Of a stretch of DNA of 64,000 nucleotides, positions 43,830-54,382 are shown one piece after another. How positions within the stretch are numbered: the first letter of the stretch is position 1; every line of letters starts with the position of its first letter. The DNA lies in assembly GCA_007116035.1 (NCBI GenBank), contig SKJG01000067.1, positions 1 through 64,000 of the forward strand, in the 5' to 3' direction. The position numbers and the translations under genes are program-made. This DNA comes from Thioalkalivibrio sp. (GTDB taxonomy: Bacteria; Pseudomonadota; Gammaproteobacteria; Ectothiorhodospirales; Ectothiorhodospiraceae). The notes below the pieces were generated by a model that made no database searches, was not told the DNA's origin, and saw only the letters and a list, made by a program, of their open reading frames with translations.

Positions 43830-44513
43830 TTACTCCCGCGCCTCTGTGGCGCCACGTCCAGCGCTCTGTCGCGCCAGAAGTGACACGAATTCGTCGCTGA
43901 AGTTCTCCATGCGCCCCATCACCCGGTCCACGTCGGTGGCGAACCGGTTGTAGGCGATCACCGCGGGAATCGCCGCGAACAGGCCCAGAGCGGTCGCGAT
44001 CAGCGCCTCCGCAATGCCCGGCGCCACCATCTGCAGGGTCGCCTGCTGCGCACCGGCGAGCCCGAGGAAGGCGTGCATGATGCCCCAGACGGTGCCGAAC
44101 AGCCCGATATAGGGGCTGGTCGAACCCACCGTGGCCAGGAACTGCAGGTAACGTTCCAATTCGTCGCCCTCGCGCGCGATCGCGACGCGCATCGACCGAT
44201 GGGTGCCATCCACCACCTGCGCGGGATTCTGACGTACGCGCAGAAACTCCTTGAAGCCCGAGGAGAAGACATGCTCCATGCCGGACATGTCGGCCTTGCG
44301 CCGGATGCCGTCGTACAGGTGCGCCAGATCGACCCCGGACCAGAAGCGCTCCTCGAAGTCGTCGGCAGCCCTGTTGGCGACCTTGATGGTCCGGGCCTTG
44401 ACCAGGATCACCAGCCATGACAATACCGAGGCAATGACCAGGATCACCATGACCAGTTGCACGATCAAACTGGCTTCTATGATCAGCCGGTACAGCGAAA
44501 GGTCAACGCTCAC
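43830..44513 (-). CDS. tolQ: Tol system inner-membrane protein TolQ
   Basis: TolQ is an ExbB/TolQ proton-channel subunit with three membrane helices (about 15-37, 135-157 and 167-190) and a large cytoplasmic loop. The segment G-L-F-G-T-V-W-G-I-M-H-A-F at about 138-150 is the family signature. The 227-residue length matches E. coli TolQ. Its start overlaps the ybgC stop by four bases. Confidence 0.96.
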   Translation of the reverse strand: MSVDLSLYRLIIEASLIVQLVMVILVIASVLSWLVILVKARTIKVANRAADDFEERFWSGVDLAHLYDGIRRKADMSGMEHVFSSGFKEFLRVRQNPAQVVDGTHRSMRVAIAREGDELERYLQFLATVGSTSPYIGLFGTVWGIMHAFLGLAGAQQATLQMVAPGIAEALIATALGLFAAIPAVIAYNRFATDVDRVMGRMENFSDEFVSLLARQSAGRGATEARE

Positions 44514-44962
44514 TGTTCATCTCCTAGATCCAATTCGATCGCTACCCGTACGGACACCGGAATGGCGACCGGCACAAAACGTTCCGCATCCACGCAGGCC
44601 AGGCGAACATTCGCCGTGGCCAGTTCCACTGCATCGCGCAATACCGCCTGCGCGATATCTACGCTCACCCGTCCGAGCGCGGTCGGCCGGCAACTCACCG
44701 ACAGGGTGTCGTTGAACCGGGCCGGACGCCTGAGATCGAGGCTCACCGAGCGCACGACGAACAGCACCCCTGCCTCGGCCCGCAGGCGATCCTGCTCGAA
44801 ACCGCGCTGGCGCAGCCACTCCGTGCGCGCCCGCTCCATGAACTTCAGGTAGTTTGCGTAGTACACCACGCCGCCGGCATCGGTGTCCTCGAAATACACG
44901 CGCACCGGCCAGGAAAATGCTCCGCAGCGGGCCGCAGCGGCCGGCACCGACCCCATGGGCAT
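44510..44962 (-). CDS. ybgC: Tol-associated acyl-CoA thioesterase YbgC
   Basis: A hotdog-fold thioesterase of 150 residues. The catalytic motif E-D-T-D-A-G-G-V-V-Y-Y-A-N is at about 25-37, with Asp26 in the catalytic position. YbgC proteins act on acyl-CoA or acyl-ACP and are linked to phospholipid metabolism. It overlaps both neighbours by one to four bases (ruvB upstream, tolQ downstream), so it is translated as part of the ruv-tol run. Confidence 0.95.
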   Translation of the reverse strand: MPMGSVPAAAARCGAFSWPVRVYFEDTDAGGVVYYANYLKFMERARTEWLRQRGFEQDRLRAEAGVLFVVRSVSLDLRRPARFNDTLSVSCRPTALGRVSVDIAQAVLRDAVELATANVRLACVDAERFVPVAIPVSVRVAIELDLGDEQ

Positions 44963-46038
44963 CAGCCCCGAACCCCCGTCCCGGCGGGCGGCGTAAAGAG
45001 ATCCGGTCGCGCCGCCACCCGCTCAGGCAACCCGAGCAACAGGAAGCTCTGCCGCGTGGCCTGACGCCCGCGCGGCGTGCGCATCAGGTACCCCTGCTGA
45101 ATCAGGAACGGCTCGACGACATCCTCCAGCGTGCCCCGGTCCTCGTTCAGCGCGGTAGCCAGACTCTCGACACCCACCGGACCGCCATCGAATTTCTCCA
45201 CCAGTATCTCCAGAAGGCGCCGATCCTGGGCATCCAGGCCCGCCGCGTCGATCGCCAGCAGGTCCAGCGCCTCGCCTGCGACCGGCCCGGAAATGAAACC
45301 GTCGGCGCGGACCTGGGCGAAGTCGCGGACCCGGCGCAGGAGGCGGTTGGCCAGCCTCGGGGTCCCGCGCGCGCGCCGCGCGATCTCCATCGCTCCTCCA
45401 GGCTCGATGCCCACCTTCAGCAGCGCGGCCGCACGACGGACGATGCCGGCCAGGTCCTCCACCTTGTAATGCTCCAGCCGCTGCACGATGCCGAACCGGT
45501 CACGCAGAGGCGCCGTGAGCAGGCCCGCGCGCGTCGTTGCGCCCACCAGCGTGAACGGCGGCAGATCCAGTTTGATCGACCGTGCCGCCGGACCCTCTCC
45601 GATCATGATATCGAGTTGAAAGTCCTCCAGCGCCGGATACAACACTTCTTCCACCACGGTCGGCAGGCGATGAATCTCATCGACGAACAGCACGTCCCGC
45701 GGCTCCAGCGCCGTCAGGATCGCCGCCAGATCCCCCGCCCGTTCCAGCACCGGACCGGAGGTCTGGCGCAGCCCCACCCCCAGTTCATGCGCAATGATAT
45801 GCGCGAGCGTGGTCTTGCCCAGTCCCGGCGGCCCAGCGACCAGGGTGTGATCCAACGCCTCGCCACGCCCGCGTGCCGCCCGGATGAACAGGTCCATCTG
45901 CTCGACCGCGCGCGGCTGCCCCGCGAATTCCGCCAGCCGCAGGGGACGCAGGCTTACCTCGTTACCCCGGTCTTCGGGGAGAGGCTGCATATCGACCAGA
46001 CGAGACTCCATGATCACAGTATGACTGGAAGGGGTCAT
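44962..46038 (-). CDS. ruvB: Holliday junction branch migration helicase RuvB
   Basis: RuvB is the AAA+ motor that migrates Holliday junctions with RuvA. The 358-residue protein has Walker [10 protein letters not shown], Walker B D-E-I-H-R and the C-terminal winged helix. The start at 46038 is weakly supported; an internal Met ten codons in (M-E-S-R-L-V) is possible. It lies 163 bases after ruvA. Confidence 0.95.
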   Translation of the reverse strand: MTPSSHTVIMESRLVDMQPLPEDRGNEVSLRPLRLAEFAGQPRAVEQMDLFIRAARGRGEALDHTLVAGPPGLGKTTLAHIIAHELGVGLRQTSGPVLERAGDLAAILTALEPRDVLFVDEIHRLPTVVEEVLYPALEDFQLDIMIGEGPAARSIKLDLPPFTLVGATTRAGLLTAPLRDRFGIVQRLEHYKVEDLAGIVRRAAALLKVGIEPGGAMEIARRARGTPRLANRLLRRVRDFAQVRADGFISGPVAGEALDLLAIDAAGLDAQDRRLLEILVEKFDGGPVGVESLATALNEDRGTLEDVVEPFLIQQGYLMRTPRGRQATRQSFLLLGLPERVAARPDLFTPPAGTGVRG

Positions 46039-46201
46039 CGTTTACACCCGGGATCGACGCAAAAAAATCGAATCCTGAACCCGGTCAACGGCAGACGGAC
46101 CGGTATCCATTGGGCCTCCGGCCGTTCGCCAACGGTCCTATTTTTTCTCGCGGCCGGCACCGGCGCGGACGACCCGAGGCCCGGCTGCAGGCGCATCTTC
46201 C

Positions 46202-46798
46202 TCAGGAACGCAGCGTCGCGCGCAGGGCGAGACGCACCAGCGCTTCCGTGGTCTCCGCCTGTCCGCGCACTGCTGCGAGCATGCGCTCGGCATCGGCGGC
46301 TCGGTAACCGAGGGCCTCGAGTGCCGCCGCCGCCTCACGCTCGATGCCGCGCCCTGGTGCGCCGGCATCCCCGCCGACGGCGGCGCCGAAACCCAGTTCG
46401 GTCAGACGCTCACCCAACTCGAGCACCACCCGCTCCGCGGTCCGCTTCCCGATGCCCGGAACGCGCGTCAGCGCGGCCACGTTGCCGCCCGTGATATGGC
46501 CTGCGAGCTCGTCGGCCGCCATGGTCGAAAGCATCGCCAGTGCCAGTCGGGCACCGATCCCGTTGACCCGGATCAGGCGCCGGAACAGATCGCGGTCACG
46601 TGAGCGCAGAAACCCGAACAGGACGTGCGCGTCCTCCCTGACCACCAGATGGGTGAAGAGCACGACCGGCGCACCGGCCTCGGGCAGACTGGCCAGCGTC
46701 GACAACGGCACCTCGATCTCGTACCCGACCCCGCCCACGTCGAGCAGCACGCTGTGCAGATCGCGCGTGCGCAGGATGCCCTCGAGCCGCGCGATCAC
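46202..46798 (-). CDS. ruvA: Holliday junction DNA helicase subunit RuvA
   Basis: RuvA binds four-way junctions and loads RuvB. The 198-residue protein starts at a GTG (V-I-A-R-L-E-G, matching the family M-I-G-R-L-x-G), overlapping the ruvC stop by four bases (GTGA). It has an OB fold (1-65), helix-hairpin-helix region ([11 protein letters not shown]) and a C-terminal UBA-like domain. Longer upstream frames lack family similarity. Confidence 0.94.
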   Translation of the reverse strand: MIARLEGILRTRDLHSVLLDVGGVGYEIEVPLSTLASLPEAGAPVVLFTHLVVREDAHVLFGFLRSRDRDLFRRLIRVNGIGARLALAMLSTMAADELAGHITGGNVAALTRVPGIGKRTAERVVLELGERLTELGFGAAVGGDAGAPGRGIEREAAAALEALGYRAADAERMLAAVRGQAETTEALVRLALRATLRS

Positions 46799-47307
46799 GA
46801 CCGCGCCGCCAGGGCCGCCAGATGGCGACTCGCATAGCCGCGGGTGTGGTGCGTATGGGCGTGACACACGGCGACCGCCAGCGCGTCCGCCGCATCGGCG
46901 GTCAGCGGCTCCGAGATCTGCAGGATCTGTCGCATCATGTGCTGCACCTGGGCCTTTTCCGCCCGCCCGCTGCCCACCACCGCAAGCTTCACCGCGCGCG
47001 GTGCATACTCGAAGACCGGCAATCCGGCCTGGGTCGCGGCGCAGATCGCCGCACCGCGGGCCTGCCCCAGCTTGAGCGCCGACTGCGCATTCCTGGCGAG
47101 AAACACCGTCTCGATCGCGAGCGCCGCAGGTCGCAGCTCGGCGATCACACGGACCACGCCAGCGAAGATCTCGCCGAGACGCTCGGGCAATTCGCCGTCT
47201 CCGGGGCGGATCACGCCGAAGCCGCAGGCCTGGAGATGGTTGCCCTGCGCATCCACCACCGCGAATCCGGTCACGCGCGAGCCGGGGTCGATGCCAAGGA
47301 TGCGCAT
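46795..47307 (-). CDS. ruvC: Crossover junction endodeoxyribonuclease RuvC
   Basis: RuvC resolves Holliday junctions. The 170-residue protein starts M-R-I-L-G-I-D-P-G with catalytic Asp7, and further acidic residues of the RNase H-like fold appear in the A-I-E segment near 66 and the D-A-A-D-A-L-A segment near 140. It lies five bases after yebC and overlaps ruvA. Confidence 0.96.
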   Translation of the reverse strand: MRILGIDPGSRVTGFAVVDAQGNHLQACGFGVIRPGDGELPERLGEIFAGVVRVIAELRPAALAIETVFLARNAQSALKLGQARGAAICAATQAGLPVFEYAPRAVKLAVVGSGRAEKAQVQHMMRQILQISEPLTADAADALAVAVCHAHTHHTRGYASRHLAALAARS

Positions 47308-47312
47308 CCGCC

Positions 47313-48053
47313 TCAGCCGCCGGTCACGGATTCGGGGAAATCGGCGTTGGTGAAGACGTTCTGCACGTCGTCCAGGTCATCGAGCAGGTCGAGCAGCTTC
47401 AGCACGGACTGCGCAGTCTCGTCGTCCAACGGTGCCACGGTGCCCGCGCGCATGGTCACCTCCGCGTTCTCGGGTTCCAGACCGCGCTCGCGCAACGCGG
47501 CGCTGACACCATCGAAGTCCTCGGGGTCGGCGAGCACCTCGATGGCGCCGTCTTCATCCACCAGCACGTCCTCTGCGCCGCCCTCCAGCGCCGCCTCCAT
47601 GACCGCCTCCTCGTCCGTGCCAGGGGGAAAGCTGATCACGCCCTTCTTGTCGAACAGGTAGGCCACCGAGCCATCGGTGCCGAGGTTCCCACCCATCTTG
47701 GTAAAGGCATGGCGGACCTCGGCAACGGTACGGTTCCGGTTGTCGGTCATGCAGTCCACCAGGATCGCGGCGCCGCCCGGGCCATAGCCCTCGTAGCGGA
47801 TCTCCTCGTAGTTCACGCCATCGAGCTCCCCGGCGCCGCGCTTCACTGCGCGATCGATGGTGTCACGGGTCATGTTCGCTGCCAGGGCCTTGTCGGTGGC
47901 CAGACGCAGGCGCGGGTTGGAACTGGCATCCGAACCCCCGGTGCGCGCCGCCACGGTGATCTCACGGATTAGCTTGGTGAAGAGCTTGCCCCGCTTGGCG
48001 TCCTGGGCATTCTTGCGGTGCTGGATATTCGCCCACTTGCTATGACCGGCCAT
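47313..48053 (-). CDS. yebC: YebC/PmpR-family protein (TACO1-like)
   Basis: A 246-residue protein starting [14 protein letters not shown], the invariant YebC N-terminus. The family has been described as transcriptional regulators and, for several members, as factors that help ribosomes through difficult proline-rich stretches. It precedes ruvCAB, the usual place in gammaproteobacteria. Confidence 0.95.
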   Translation of the reverse strand: MAGHSKWANIQHRKNAQDAKRGKLFTKLIREITVAARTGGSDASSNPRLRLATDKALAANMTRDTIDRAVKRGAGELDGVNYEEIRYEGYGPGGAAILVDCMTDNRNRTVAEVRHAFTKMGGNLGTDGSVAYLFDKKGVISFPPGTDEEAVMEAALEGGAEDVLVDEDGAIEVLADPEDFDGVSAALRERGLEPENAEVTMRAGTVAPLDDETAQSVLKLLDLLDDLDDVQNVFTNADFPESVTGG

Positions 48054-48177
48054 CGTATGTCCCGTATTTCGCTGTAAATGCTGTAGAAAGCGTTTGCATC
48101 ATGATCCATGCCAGTGTACCCGGGTCCCCGGGCATTGCCGAGCCGGTGCAACGCAAACGCGGCGGCACGGAACCCGG

Positions 48178-48822
48178 TCAGAACTCACCGGTTTTCAGAA
48201 ACCGGATCACGGCATCCGCCACCCGGGGCGAGAGCAACAGCCCGAAATGGCCGTGCGGCACCTGCAGGTGCCGGATCACGTCGGGGGCCTCGGTCTCCTG
48301 TACCGCGACCGTACCGTCATGCGGTTGCGGCAGCAGTGTGGGCAGCAGGCTCCCAAGGCCCAGGCCCCGATTGCCCGCGATCATCCCGATGCTGCGCCCC
48401 TGCAGCAACGGACTGCCACCCAGCAGTCCGCGATCCAGCGCCGCGCCCAGCCAGAGGCGTCCCAGCCTGGAGCGCGCCATGAGGGCCGCGGCCCGGCTCC
48501 CGGCCAGGGCGCTGCCCAACATGACGATCCGCCCCGGACGCTGCACCGGTGCAATCGCGAAAAGATGCCGTACGACGACGCCTCCGAGGCTATGCGCCAC
48601 CAGATGGACGACGTCGCCAGGCACCCCCTCCAGATACGCTGCCAGTCGCCGCGCCGCCTGTTCCGGCGTCTGCCGCCGCGAGGGATAGCGAAAGGCACGG
48701 ACCTCGTAACCCGCATGGCGCAGCCGCCGGCGCAACAGCAGCATCTCCAATCCGGTCATGTGCCATCCGTGGACCGTGACGACGGTGGCGCGCATGCGGC
48801 CGGAATCGCCTGGGTCGGGCAT
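48178..48822 (-). CDS. Alpha/beta-hydrolase, lipase-like, cytoplasmic
   Basis: A 214-residue protein with T-V-H-G-W at 16-20 and the nucleophile elbow A-H-S-L-G-G (Ser78). The C-terminal H-G-H-F-G-L-L can supply the histidine. There is no signal peptide. It resembles the exported protein at 29529-30290 in the order of motifs (I-A-G-N-R, then D-G-T-V-A-V). It begins nine bases after aspS and lies 124 bases before yebC. Substrate unknown. Confidence 0.8.
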   Translation of the reverse strand: MPDPGDSGRMRATVVTVHGWHMTGLEMLLLRRRLRHAGYEVRAFRYPSRRQTPEQAARRLAAYLEGVPGDVVHLVAHSLGGVVVRHLFAIAPVQRPGRIVMLGSALAGSRAAALMARSRLGRLWLGAALDRGLLGGSPLLQGRSIGMIAGNRGLGLGSLLPTLLPQPHDGTVAVQETEAPDVIRHLQVPHGHFGLLLSPRVADAVIRFLKTGEF

Positions 48823-48830
48823 GGACAGAC

Positions 48831-50609
48831 CTAAGTGGCCCCGGGCTGGGCTCGAAGGCGGATCCCCAGTTCTCGCAACTGGGGATCGCTGACGCTCGCC
48901 GGGGCCTCGGTGAGCGGGCAGGCCGCGCTCTGTGTCTTCGGGAAGGCCATCACGTCGCGGATGCTCCCGGCACCCGCCATCAGCATCACCAACCGGTCCA
49001 GGCCGAAGGCGATGCCGCCGTGCGGCGGCGCGCCCAGGGTCAGGGCCTCGAGCAGGAAACCGAACTTCTCAGCGGCCTCCGCCTCGCCGATTCCGAGCAG
49101 GTCAAAGGCCGCGCGCTGCATCTCCGGACTGTGGATACGGATCGAGCCACCACCGACCTCGGTGCCGTTCAGGACCATGTCATAGGCCCGCGACAGCGCC
49201 GAGCGCGGATCGGCGCGCAGCGCCTCCGGGTCCCCCACGGCGGGCGCCGTGAACGGGTGATGCAGCGCGTAGAAACGGCTTTCCTTCGGATCCCACTCGA
49301 ACATCGGGAAATCGACGACCCAGAGCGGCTGCCAGCCCTCGACGACCAGGCCACGGTCCTGCCCCAGGCGCACGCGCAGCGCGCCCAGGCTCTCGTTCAC
49401 CACCGTGGCCTTGTCGGCACCGAAAAAGACCAGGTCGCCATCGGCGGCCTCGGTGCGTTCCAGGATCGCCTGCACCACGGCCTCGGGCAGGAACTTCAGG
49501 ATCGGCGACTGCAAACCGCCCGGACCCTCGGCAAGACGGTTGACCTTGATGTAGGCGAGCCCGCGGGCACCGTAACGGCCCACGAACTTGGTGTAATCAT
49601 CGATTTCCTTGCGCGACAGCGCACCGCCGCCGGGCAGCCGCAGCGCCGCCACCCGGCCCTCGGGATCGTTCGCCGGGCCACTGAAGACCTTGAAGTCGAC
49701 CTCGCGCATCACGTCGGTCAGTTCGGTGAATTCCAGCGGAATGCGCAGGTCGGGTTTGTCCGAGCCGAAGCGTGTCATTGCCTCCGCGTAGCCCATGCGC
49801 GGGAACGGGTCCGGGAGTTCCACACCGAGCACGTCCCGGAACATGCTGCGGATCAGGCGCTCGTTCAGCGCCATCACGTCCCGTTCCTCGACGAAGGCCA
49901 TCTCGATATCGAGCTGGGTGAACTCCGGCTGCCGGTCGGCGCGCAGATCTTCGTCGCGGAAGCAGCGCGTGATCTGGTAGTAGCGGTCCATGCCCCCGAT
50001 CATCAGCAACTGCTTGAACAGCTGCGGCGACTGCGGCAGTGCGAAAAAGCTGCCCGGATGGGTACGGCTGGGAACCAGGTAGTCGCGTGCGCCCTCGGGC
50101 GTCGCCTTGGTCAGCATCGGCGTCTCGATGTCGAGGAAGCCGGCTTCATCGAGAAAGCGCCGCAGGCTGCGGGTGACGGCGGCGCGCAGGCGCATCCGCT
50201 CCTGCATCACCGGCCGGCGCAGATCGACGTAGCGGTAGCGCAGGCGGGTCTCCTCGCCGACGTCTTCATCGTCCAGCGGGAACGGCGGCGTACGGGCGGC
50301 GTTGAGGACCTCCAATTCCGTCCCGAGGATCTCCACGGCCCCGGTCCTGAGTTCCGGGTTGGTCGTTCCCTCGGGGCGCCGACGCACCCGCCCTGTCACG
50401 CGCAGCACGTATTCGCTGCGGACCTGCTCGGCGCGGGCGAACATCTCGGCCCGATCGGGATCGAAGACCACCTGAACCAGCCCCTCGTGATCGCGCAAAT
50501 CCACGAAGATCACGCCACCGTGGTCGCGGCGACGGTTGACCCAACCACAAAGGGTCACCTCCGAGTCGAGTTCCGCCTCGGTGACCAGTCCACAGAAATG
50601 AGTCCGCAT
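48831..50609 (-). CDS. aspS: Aspartyl-tRNA synthetase
   Basis: A class II synthetase of 592 residues: N-terminal OB anticodon-binding domain (about 1-105), catalytic core with motif 2 (F-R-D-E-D-L-R) and motif 3 (G-G-I-A-F-G-L-D-R), and the bacterial GAD insertion (about 290-410). The start M-R-T-H-F-C-G at 50609 matches the family; the open frame extends further upstream. It follows DUF502 as in many gammaproteobacteria. Confidence 0.97.
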   Translation of the reverse strand: MRTHFCGLVTEAELDSEVTLCGWVNRRRDHGGVIFVDLRDHEGLVQVVFDPDRAEMFARAEQVRSEYVLRVTGRVRRRPEGTTNPELRTGAVEILGTELEVLNAARTPPFPLDDEDVGEETRLRYRYVDLRRPVMQERMRLRAAVTRSLRRFLDEAGFLDIETPMLTKATPEGARDYLVPSRTHPGSFFALPQSPQLFKQLLMIGGMDRYYQITRCFRDEDLRADRQPEFTQLDIEMAFVEERDVMALNERLIRSMFRDVLGVELPDPFPRMGYAEAMTRFGSDKPDLRIPLEFTELTDVMREVDFKVFSGPANDPEGRVAALRLPGGGALSRKEIDDYTKFVGRYGARGLAYIKVNRLAEGPGGLQSPILKFLPEAVVQAILERTEAADGDLVFFGADKATVVNESLGALRVRLGQDRGLVVEGWQPLWVVDFPMFEWDPKESRFYALHHPFTAPAVGDPEALRADPRSALSRAYDMVLNGTEVGGGSIRIHSPEMQRAAFDLLGIGEAEAAEKFGFLLEALTLGAPPHGGIAFGLDRLVMLMAGAGSIRDVMAFPKTQSAACPLTEAPASVSDPQLRELGIRLRAQPGAT

Positions 50610-50702
50610 TGCGCCAGTTCCCAGCCAGATGAGGCGTGTCCGCCATGTTGTTCGGGTCGCGCCGTCGCGCCCTGGCCCGACGGTCGCAAAGGGCATGGGA
50701 TG

Positions 50703-51368
50703 TTACGTTTTGGGCACCCCGGGCGCAAGCTTCGACGGCCCCTTCGGCTGCCCCTTCACGGACGCAGGCCACTCCGGCACGACCACCCCCAGCGACATCA
50801 CGAACTTCAGGCCGTCCTCGACCGACATGTCCAGTTCGATCGCGTCCTGACGCGGCACCATGATGACGAACCCCGAGGTGGGATTGGGCGTGGTCGGGAT
50901 AAATACGGTCACCACGTCCTTGTCCGTGCGGTGCTGCACCTCTCCCACTCCGACACCCGTTTGGAAACCCAGGGTCCACAGCCCCTCGCGCGGATACTGC
51001 ACCATCAGGACCCGGCGGAACGACTGTCCGCCGTTACTGAACAGCGAATGCATCACCTGTTTGACCGCACTGTAGATCGACCGCACCAGGGGGATCCGAT
51101 CGACGATCGCCTCACCCAGGTCAAACAGCTTTCGACCGACGATGTTCGCCGCGACGATACCGGTGAGAAACACGATCACGATCGCCACCACCACCCCTGT
51201 TCCCGGCACGCTGAACCCCAGGATCGCCTCCGGCCGCCAACTGGGAGGCAGTAGCAGGATGGTGAAGTCGAGCATATCCACCAGGAACTTGATGATCAGC
51301 CCGGTGACGATCAGCGGAACCCAGACCAGCAACCCCGCGATCAGGTAACGGCGAAGGTGGATCAGCAC
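50703..51368 (-). CDS. DUF502 membrane protein
   Basis: A 221-residue protein with two N-terminal membrane helices (about 6-30 and 55-75) and a soluble domain. The segments R-I-P-L-V-R-S-I-Y and the V-F-I-P-T-T-P-N-P-T-S-G run identify DUF502. The family stands beside aspS in many proteobacteria; function unknown. It starts directly after the FmdB-type gene. Confidence 0.9.
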   Translation of the reverse strand: MLIHLRRYLIAGLLVWVPLIVTGLIIKFLVDMLDFTILLLPPSWRPEAILGFSVPGTGVVVAIVIVFLTGIVAANIVGRKLFDLGEAIVDRIPLVRSIYSAVKQVMHSLFSNGGQSFRRVLMVQYPREGLWTLGFQTGVGVGEVQHRTDKDVVTVFIPTTPNPTSGFVIMVPRQDAIELDMSVEDGLKFVMSLGVVVPEWPASVKGQPKGPSKLAPGVPKT

Positions 51369-51668
51369 TTAACCCGCCTTGGCCGCCGGGGTGCATCCTC
51401 CCCCGGCACAGGCGGTGGCCGGCGCTGCCGTACCGGTCGAGGGCTTCGGTTCCGCCTTCGGCGCTTCCTTCAGGTTCCGCTGCTTGTCCTTCTTGAAGTC
51501 GGTCTCATACCAGCCGCCGCCCGCCAGCCGGAAGCCCGCCGCAGACACGAGCTTGGTCAGTCCGACGGCACCGCAGGACGGGCAATCCGTGAGCACCGGG
51601 TCAGAGACTTTCTGGATCACCTCGGTCATTTCGCCGCAGTCACGGCACTCGTATTCGTAAATCGGCAT
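51369..51668 (-). CDS. FmdB-family zinc-ribbon protein
   Basis: A 99-residue protein with M-P-I-Y-E-Y-E-C-R-D-C-G and a second pair C-P-S-C (Cys8, Cys11, Cys29, Cys32), the FmdB putative regulatory zinc ribbon. A variable Ala/Pro-rich tail ends in C-A-G-G-G-C. It abuts the DUF502 gene without a gap. The family's role is not established. Confidence 0.9.
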   Translation of the reverse strand: MPIYEYECRDCGEMTEVIQKVSDPVLTDCPSCGAVGLTKLVSAAGFRLAGGGWYETDFKKDKQRNLKEAPKAEPKPSTGTAAPATACAGGGCTPAAKAG

Positions 51669-51803
51669 GTTTGCAACTCCGGATTCTTGGCAGGATGGGC
51701 GTATTATGCGTCTGAATTTTGCGAATTAAAGCATCACCCTGCGACAATCGCGCCAAGGCACGCGCAGTCCAGAGCCGCGTAGAGACAAACTCGAGGGAAA
51801 TCA

Positions 51804-52181
51804 ATGGCCGACAAGATCGTGATCATGTTGCTGACCCTGGATCTCGACCGCTACGGTACGCTGGGGGCCCCTTTCTTCCAGGCCACGGTGGCGGCGGTGA
51901 TGGATCTTGAGGTGGAGATGTACTTCGCCGGGCAGAGCACGCGCCTGTTGATCGAGGGGTTCGCGGAGACCATCCATCCCGGCACGGCGCGCGAGAAATC
52001 AGTCTACAGCTTCATGCAGGATGCCCACGCGGCCGGGGTGAAGTTCTATGCCTGCACCGGCGCGATGAAGGAGAACGGGCTGACTCCGGAAAACGCGATC
52101 CCTGAAATGGACGGCATGCGCGGAGGCGCGGCCTTCATCGGCGAGGTGATCGAGGACAACGTCGTGACCCTGACCTACTGA
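51804..52181 (+). CDS. DsrE-family sulfur-related protein
   Basis: A 125-residue soluble protein of the DsrE/F-like fold. Its only cysteine, Cys84 in K-F-Y-A-C-T-G-A-M, is at the place where DsrE2/DsrE3-type proteins carry their sulfur-binding cysteine. Such proteins exchange persulfide sulfur with TusA. It is the first gene of a tightly packed plus-strand operon and lies far from the rhd-tusA genes at the left edge. GAGGGAAA precedes the ATG. Confidence 0.8.
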   Translation: MADKIVIMLLTLDLDRYGTLGAPFFQATVAAVMDLEVEMYFAGQSTRLLIEGFAETIHPGTAREKSVYSFMQDAHAAGVKFYACTGAMKENGLTPENAIPEMDGMRGGAAFIGEVIEDNVVTLTY

Positions 52182-52182
52182 C

Positions 52183-53034
52183 ATGGACCAGGCCGCCCGA
52201 GCGGTCCTGATCACCGGCTGCTCCTCCGGCATCGGGGAACACGTCGCGCTGGGGCTGAAGGGAAGGGGGTACCGGATCTTCGCGACCGCGCGCAGGAGCG
52301 AATGTGTCGCGCGGCTGAAAAGCCAGGGATTCGAGGCCCTGCGCCTCGACCTGGACGACTCCGCAAGCATCCAGAGCGCGGCGCACGAAGTGCTGGCGCG
52401 CACCGGCGGCCGCGTCTATGCCGTGTTCAACAACGGGGGCTACGGTCAGCCGGGGGCGGTGGAAGACCTGTCCCGGCAGGCGTTGCGCGCTCAGTTGGAG
52501 ACCAACATCCTCGGCTGGCTGGAACTGACCAATGCCCTGATCCCGGCCATGCGCAAGCAGGGCGAGGGCCGCATCATCCAGAATAGCTCGGTCCTCGGCC
52601 TGGTCGGGCTGCGCCTGCGCGGCGCCTATGTCTGCTCGAAGTTCGCGCTCGAGGGCCTCAGCGACGTGTTGCGCCAGGAGCTGCACGGCAGCGGCATCCA
52701 CGTGGTACTGATCGAGCCCGGTCCGATCCGCAGCCGCTTCCGGGCCAATGCCTTCCTGGCCTACCGACGTTTCATCCGGCCCCGCCAGAGCCACTGGCGC
52801 CAGACCTACGAGCGGTCCGAGCGACGCCTGAGCGACCCCGGGCGCGAAGCCCCGTTCACGCTGGGACCGGAGGCGGTCCTGAAGGCCGTGGTGCAGGCAC
52901 TGGAGGCGCGCCGACCGAAGGCGCGTTACCGCGTCACCTTCCCCACCCGCCTCTTCGCCACACTGAAATGGCTGCTCCCCACCCGCGTCCTGGACTTCAT
53001 CCTGCGCGCCGTATCCCGCGGCGAGAACCGCTGA
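52183..53034 (+). CDS. Short-chain dehydrogenase/reductase
   Basis: A classical SDR of 283 residues: cofactor loop T-G-C-S-S-G-I-G (11-18), N-N-G-G-Y (84-88), and the catalytic Ser135/136, Tyr149 and Lys153 (Y-V-C-S-K). An R-rich segment follows the NADP loop. The ATG lies one base after the dsrE-like stop, with the ribosome site probably inside that gene. Substrate unknown; SDRs of this type often reduce keto groups in lipid or steroid-like molecules. Confidence 0.88.
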   Translation: MDQAARAVLITGCSSGIGEHVALGLKGRGYRIFATARRSECVARLKSQGFEALRLDLDDSASIQSAAHEVLARTGGRVYAVFNNGGYGQPGAVEDLSRQALRAQLETNILGWLELTNALIPAMRKQGEGRIIQNSSVLGLVGLRLRGAYVCSKFALEGLSDVLRQELHGSGIHVVLIEPGPIRSRFRANAFLAYRRFIRPRQSHWRQTYERSERRLSDPGREAPFTLGPEAVLKAVVQALEARRPKARYRVTFPTRLFATLKWLLPTRVLDFILRAVSRGENR

Positions 53035-53050
53035 GAGCCGCCGCCGTTCC

Positions 53051-54382
53051 ATGAACCTAATCTTCTTCGTGCTGATTGCCGCCGCCTTTCTCAGCGCCGC
53101 CTGGCGGGAACTCACCGAAATCGGCACCGACAGCCGGCCCATGCAGGAGCTCTCCCAGGCCGCGATCAGTTCGGCGGGCAGCGCGGTGGAACTGGCGATC
53201 GGGCTGGTCGGAGTGATGGCCCTGTTCCTCGGACTGATGAAGATCGCCGAGGCCGGCGGGCTGCTGACCGTCCTGGCGAGGCTGCTGCGGCCGATGATGA
53301 CGCGACTCTTCCCCAGCGTGCCCCCCGAGCACCCGGCGATGGGGGCGATGATCCTGAACTTCTCGGCCAACATCCTGGGGCTGGGCAATGCCGCCACCCC
53401 GTTCGGCATCCGGGCGATGCAGGAACTGAACAAGCTCAACCCGCACCCGGGCACGGCGACCAACGCCATGGCGCTGTTTCTCGCGATCAACACCTCCAGC
53501 ATCACCCTGCTGCCCACGGGCGTGATCGCCCTGCGCGCGAGCCTGGGCGCGGCGGAACCGGCGGCCATCCTGCCAACGACGCTGTTTGCGACACTTTTCG
53601 CGACGATCACGGGAATCACCAGTGCGCTGGTGCTGCAGCGCTTCTTCCCGCCGCCGGCGGCCACACCGCGGGAAGGTCCGGAGGCTCCGGATACCCCGGA
53701 TCAATCCGAGCCGGCCGCCGCAGGCGGCGAAGAAAAAGATGCCAGTGGGCCGCAGCCGATGAACATCGAGGTCCCGGCCGAAGGCTATCCGGGCTGGGTC
53801 AGCGCACTGGTGCTGGTGGGCGTCCTCGCGATCATCCCGCTGACGATCCTGTACGGGCAGGTCATCGCTCCGTGGATCATCCCGGGGCTGATCCTCGGCT
53901 TCCTGCTGTTCGGGGTGGCCCGAGGCGTGCGCATCTACGAGGTCTTCGTCGAGGGCGCAAAGGAGGGCTTCCAGGTCGCTTTACGCATCATCCCCTACCT
54001 GGTCGCGATCCTCGTCGCCGTCGGCATGCTGCGCGCCAGCGGCGCGCTCGGCGTCTTCGTGGGGCTGCTGGCGCCCTGGACCACACCGCTGGGAATGCCC
54101 CCCGAAGCCCTGCCGATGGCCCTGCTGCGGCCCCTGTCCGGATCCGGCGCCTACGGGATCATGGCCGGCATCATGCAGGACCCGGCCACCGGGCCGGACA
54201 CCTATGTCGGCCTGCTGGTGTCCACCCTTCAGGGTTCCACCGAAACCACCTTCTACGTACTTGCGGTGTACTTCGGTGCGATCCAGGTGCGCCGGGTACG
54301 ACACACCCTCGCCGCGGCGCTGTCGGCCGACGTGGTGGCGGTGATTGCGGCCGTGTTCATCGTGAGCTGGCTGTTCCTGTGA
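53051..54382 (+). CDS. Fused SpmA-SpmB-like nucleoside-recognition membrane protein
   Basis: A 443-residue membrane protein with two homologous halves, each with the Gate/nucleoside-recognition pattern (N-A-A-T-P-F-G-I-R-A-M in the first half, G-S-G-A-Y-G-I-M-A-G in the second). A hydrophilic linker rich in P, E and A (about 205-240) separates them. In Bacillus SpmA and SpmB are separate spore-maturation proteins; fused forms occur in gram-negatives where the role is unknown. It overlaps the next gene by four bases. Confidence 0.85.
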   Translation: MNLIFFVLIAAAFLSAAWRELTEIGTDSRPMQELSQAAISSAGSAVELAIGLVGVMALFLGLMKIAEAGGLLTVLARLLRPMMTRLFPSVPPEHPAMGAMILNFSANILGLGNAATPFGIRAMQELNKLNPHPGTATNAMALFLAINTSSITLLPTGVIALRASLGAAEPAAILPTTLFATLFATITGITSALVLQRFFPPPAATPREGPEAPDTPDQSEPAAAGGEEKDASGPQPMNIEVPAEGYPGWVSALVLVGVLAIIPLTILYGQVIAPWIIPGLILGFLLFGVARGVRIYEVFVEGAKEGFQVALRIIPYLVAILVAVGMLRASGALGVFVGLLAPWTTPLGMPPEALPMALLRPLSGSGAYGIMAGIMQDPATGPDTYVGLLVSTLQGSTETTFYVLAVYFGAIQVRRVRHTLAAALSADVVAVIAAVFIVSWLFL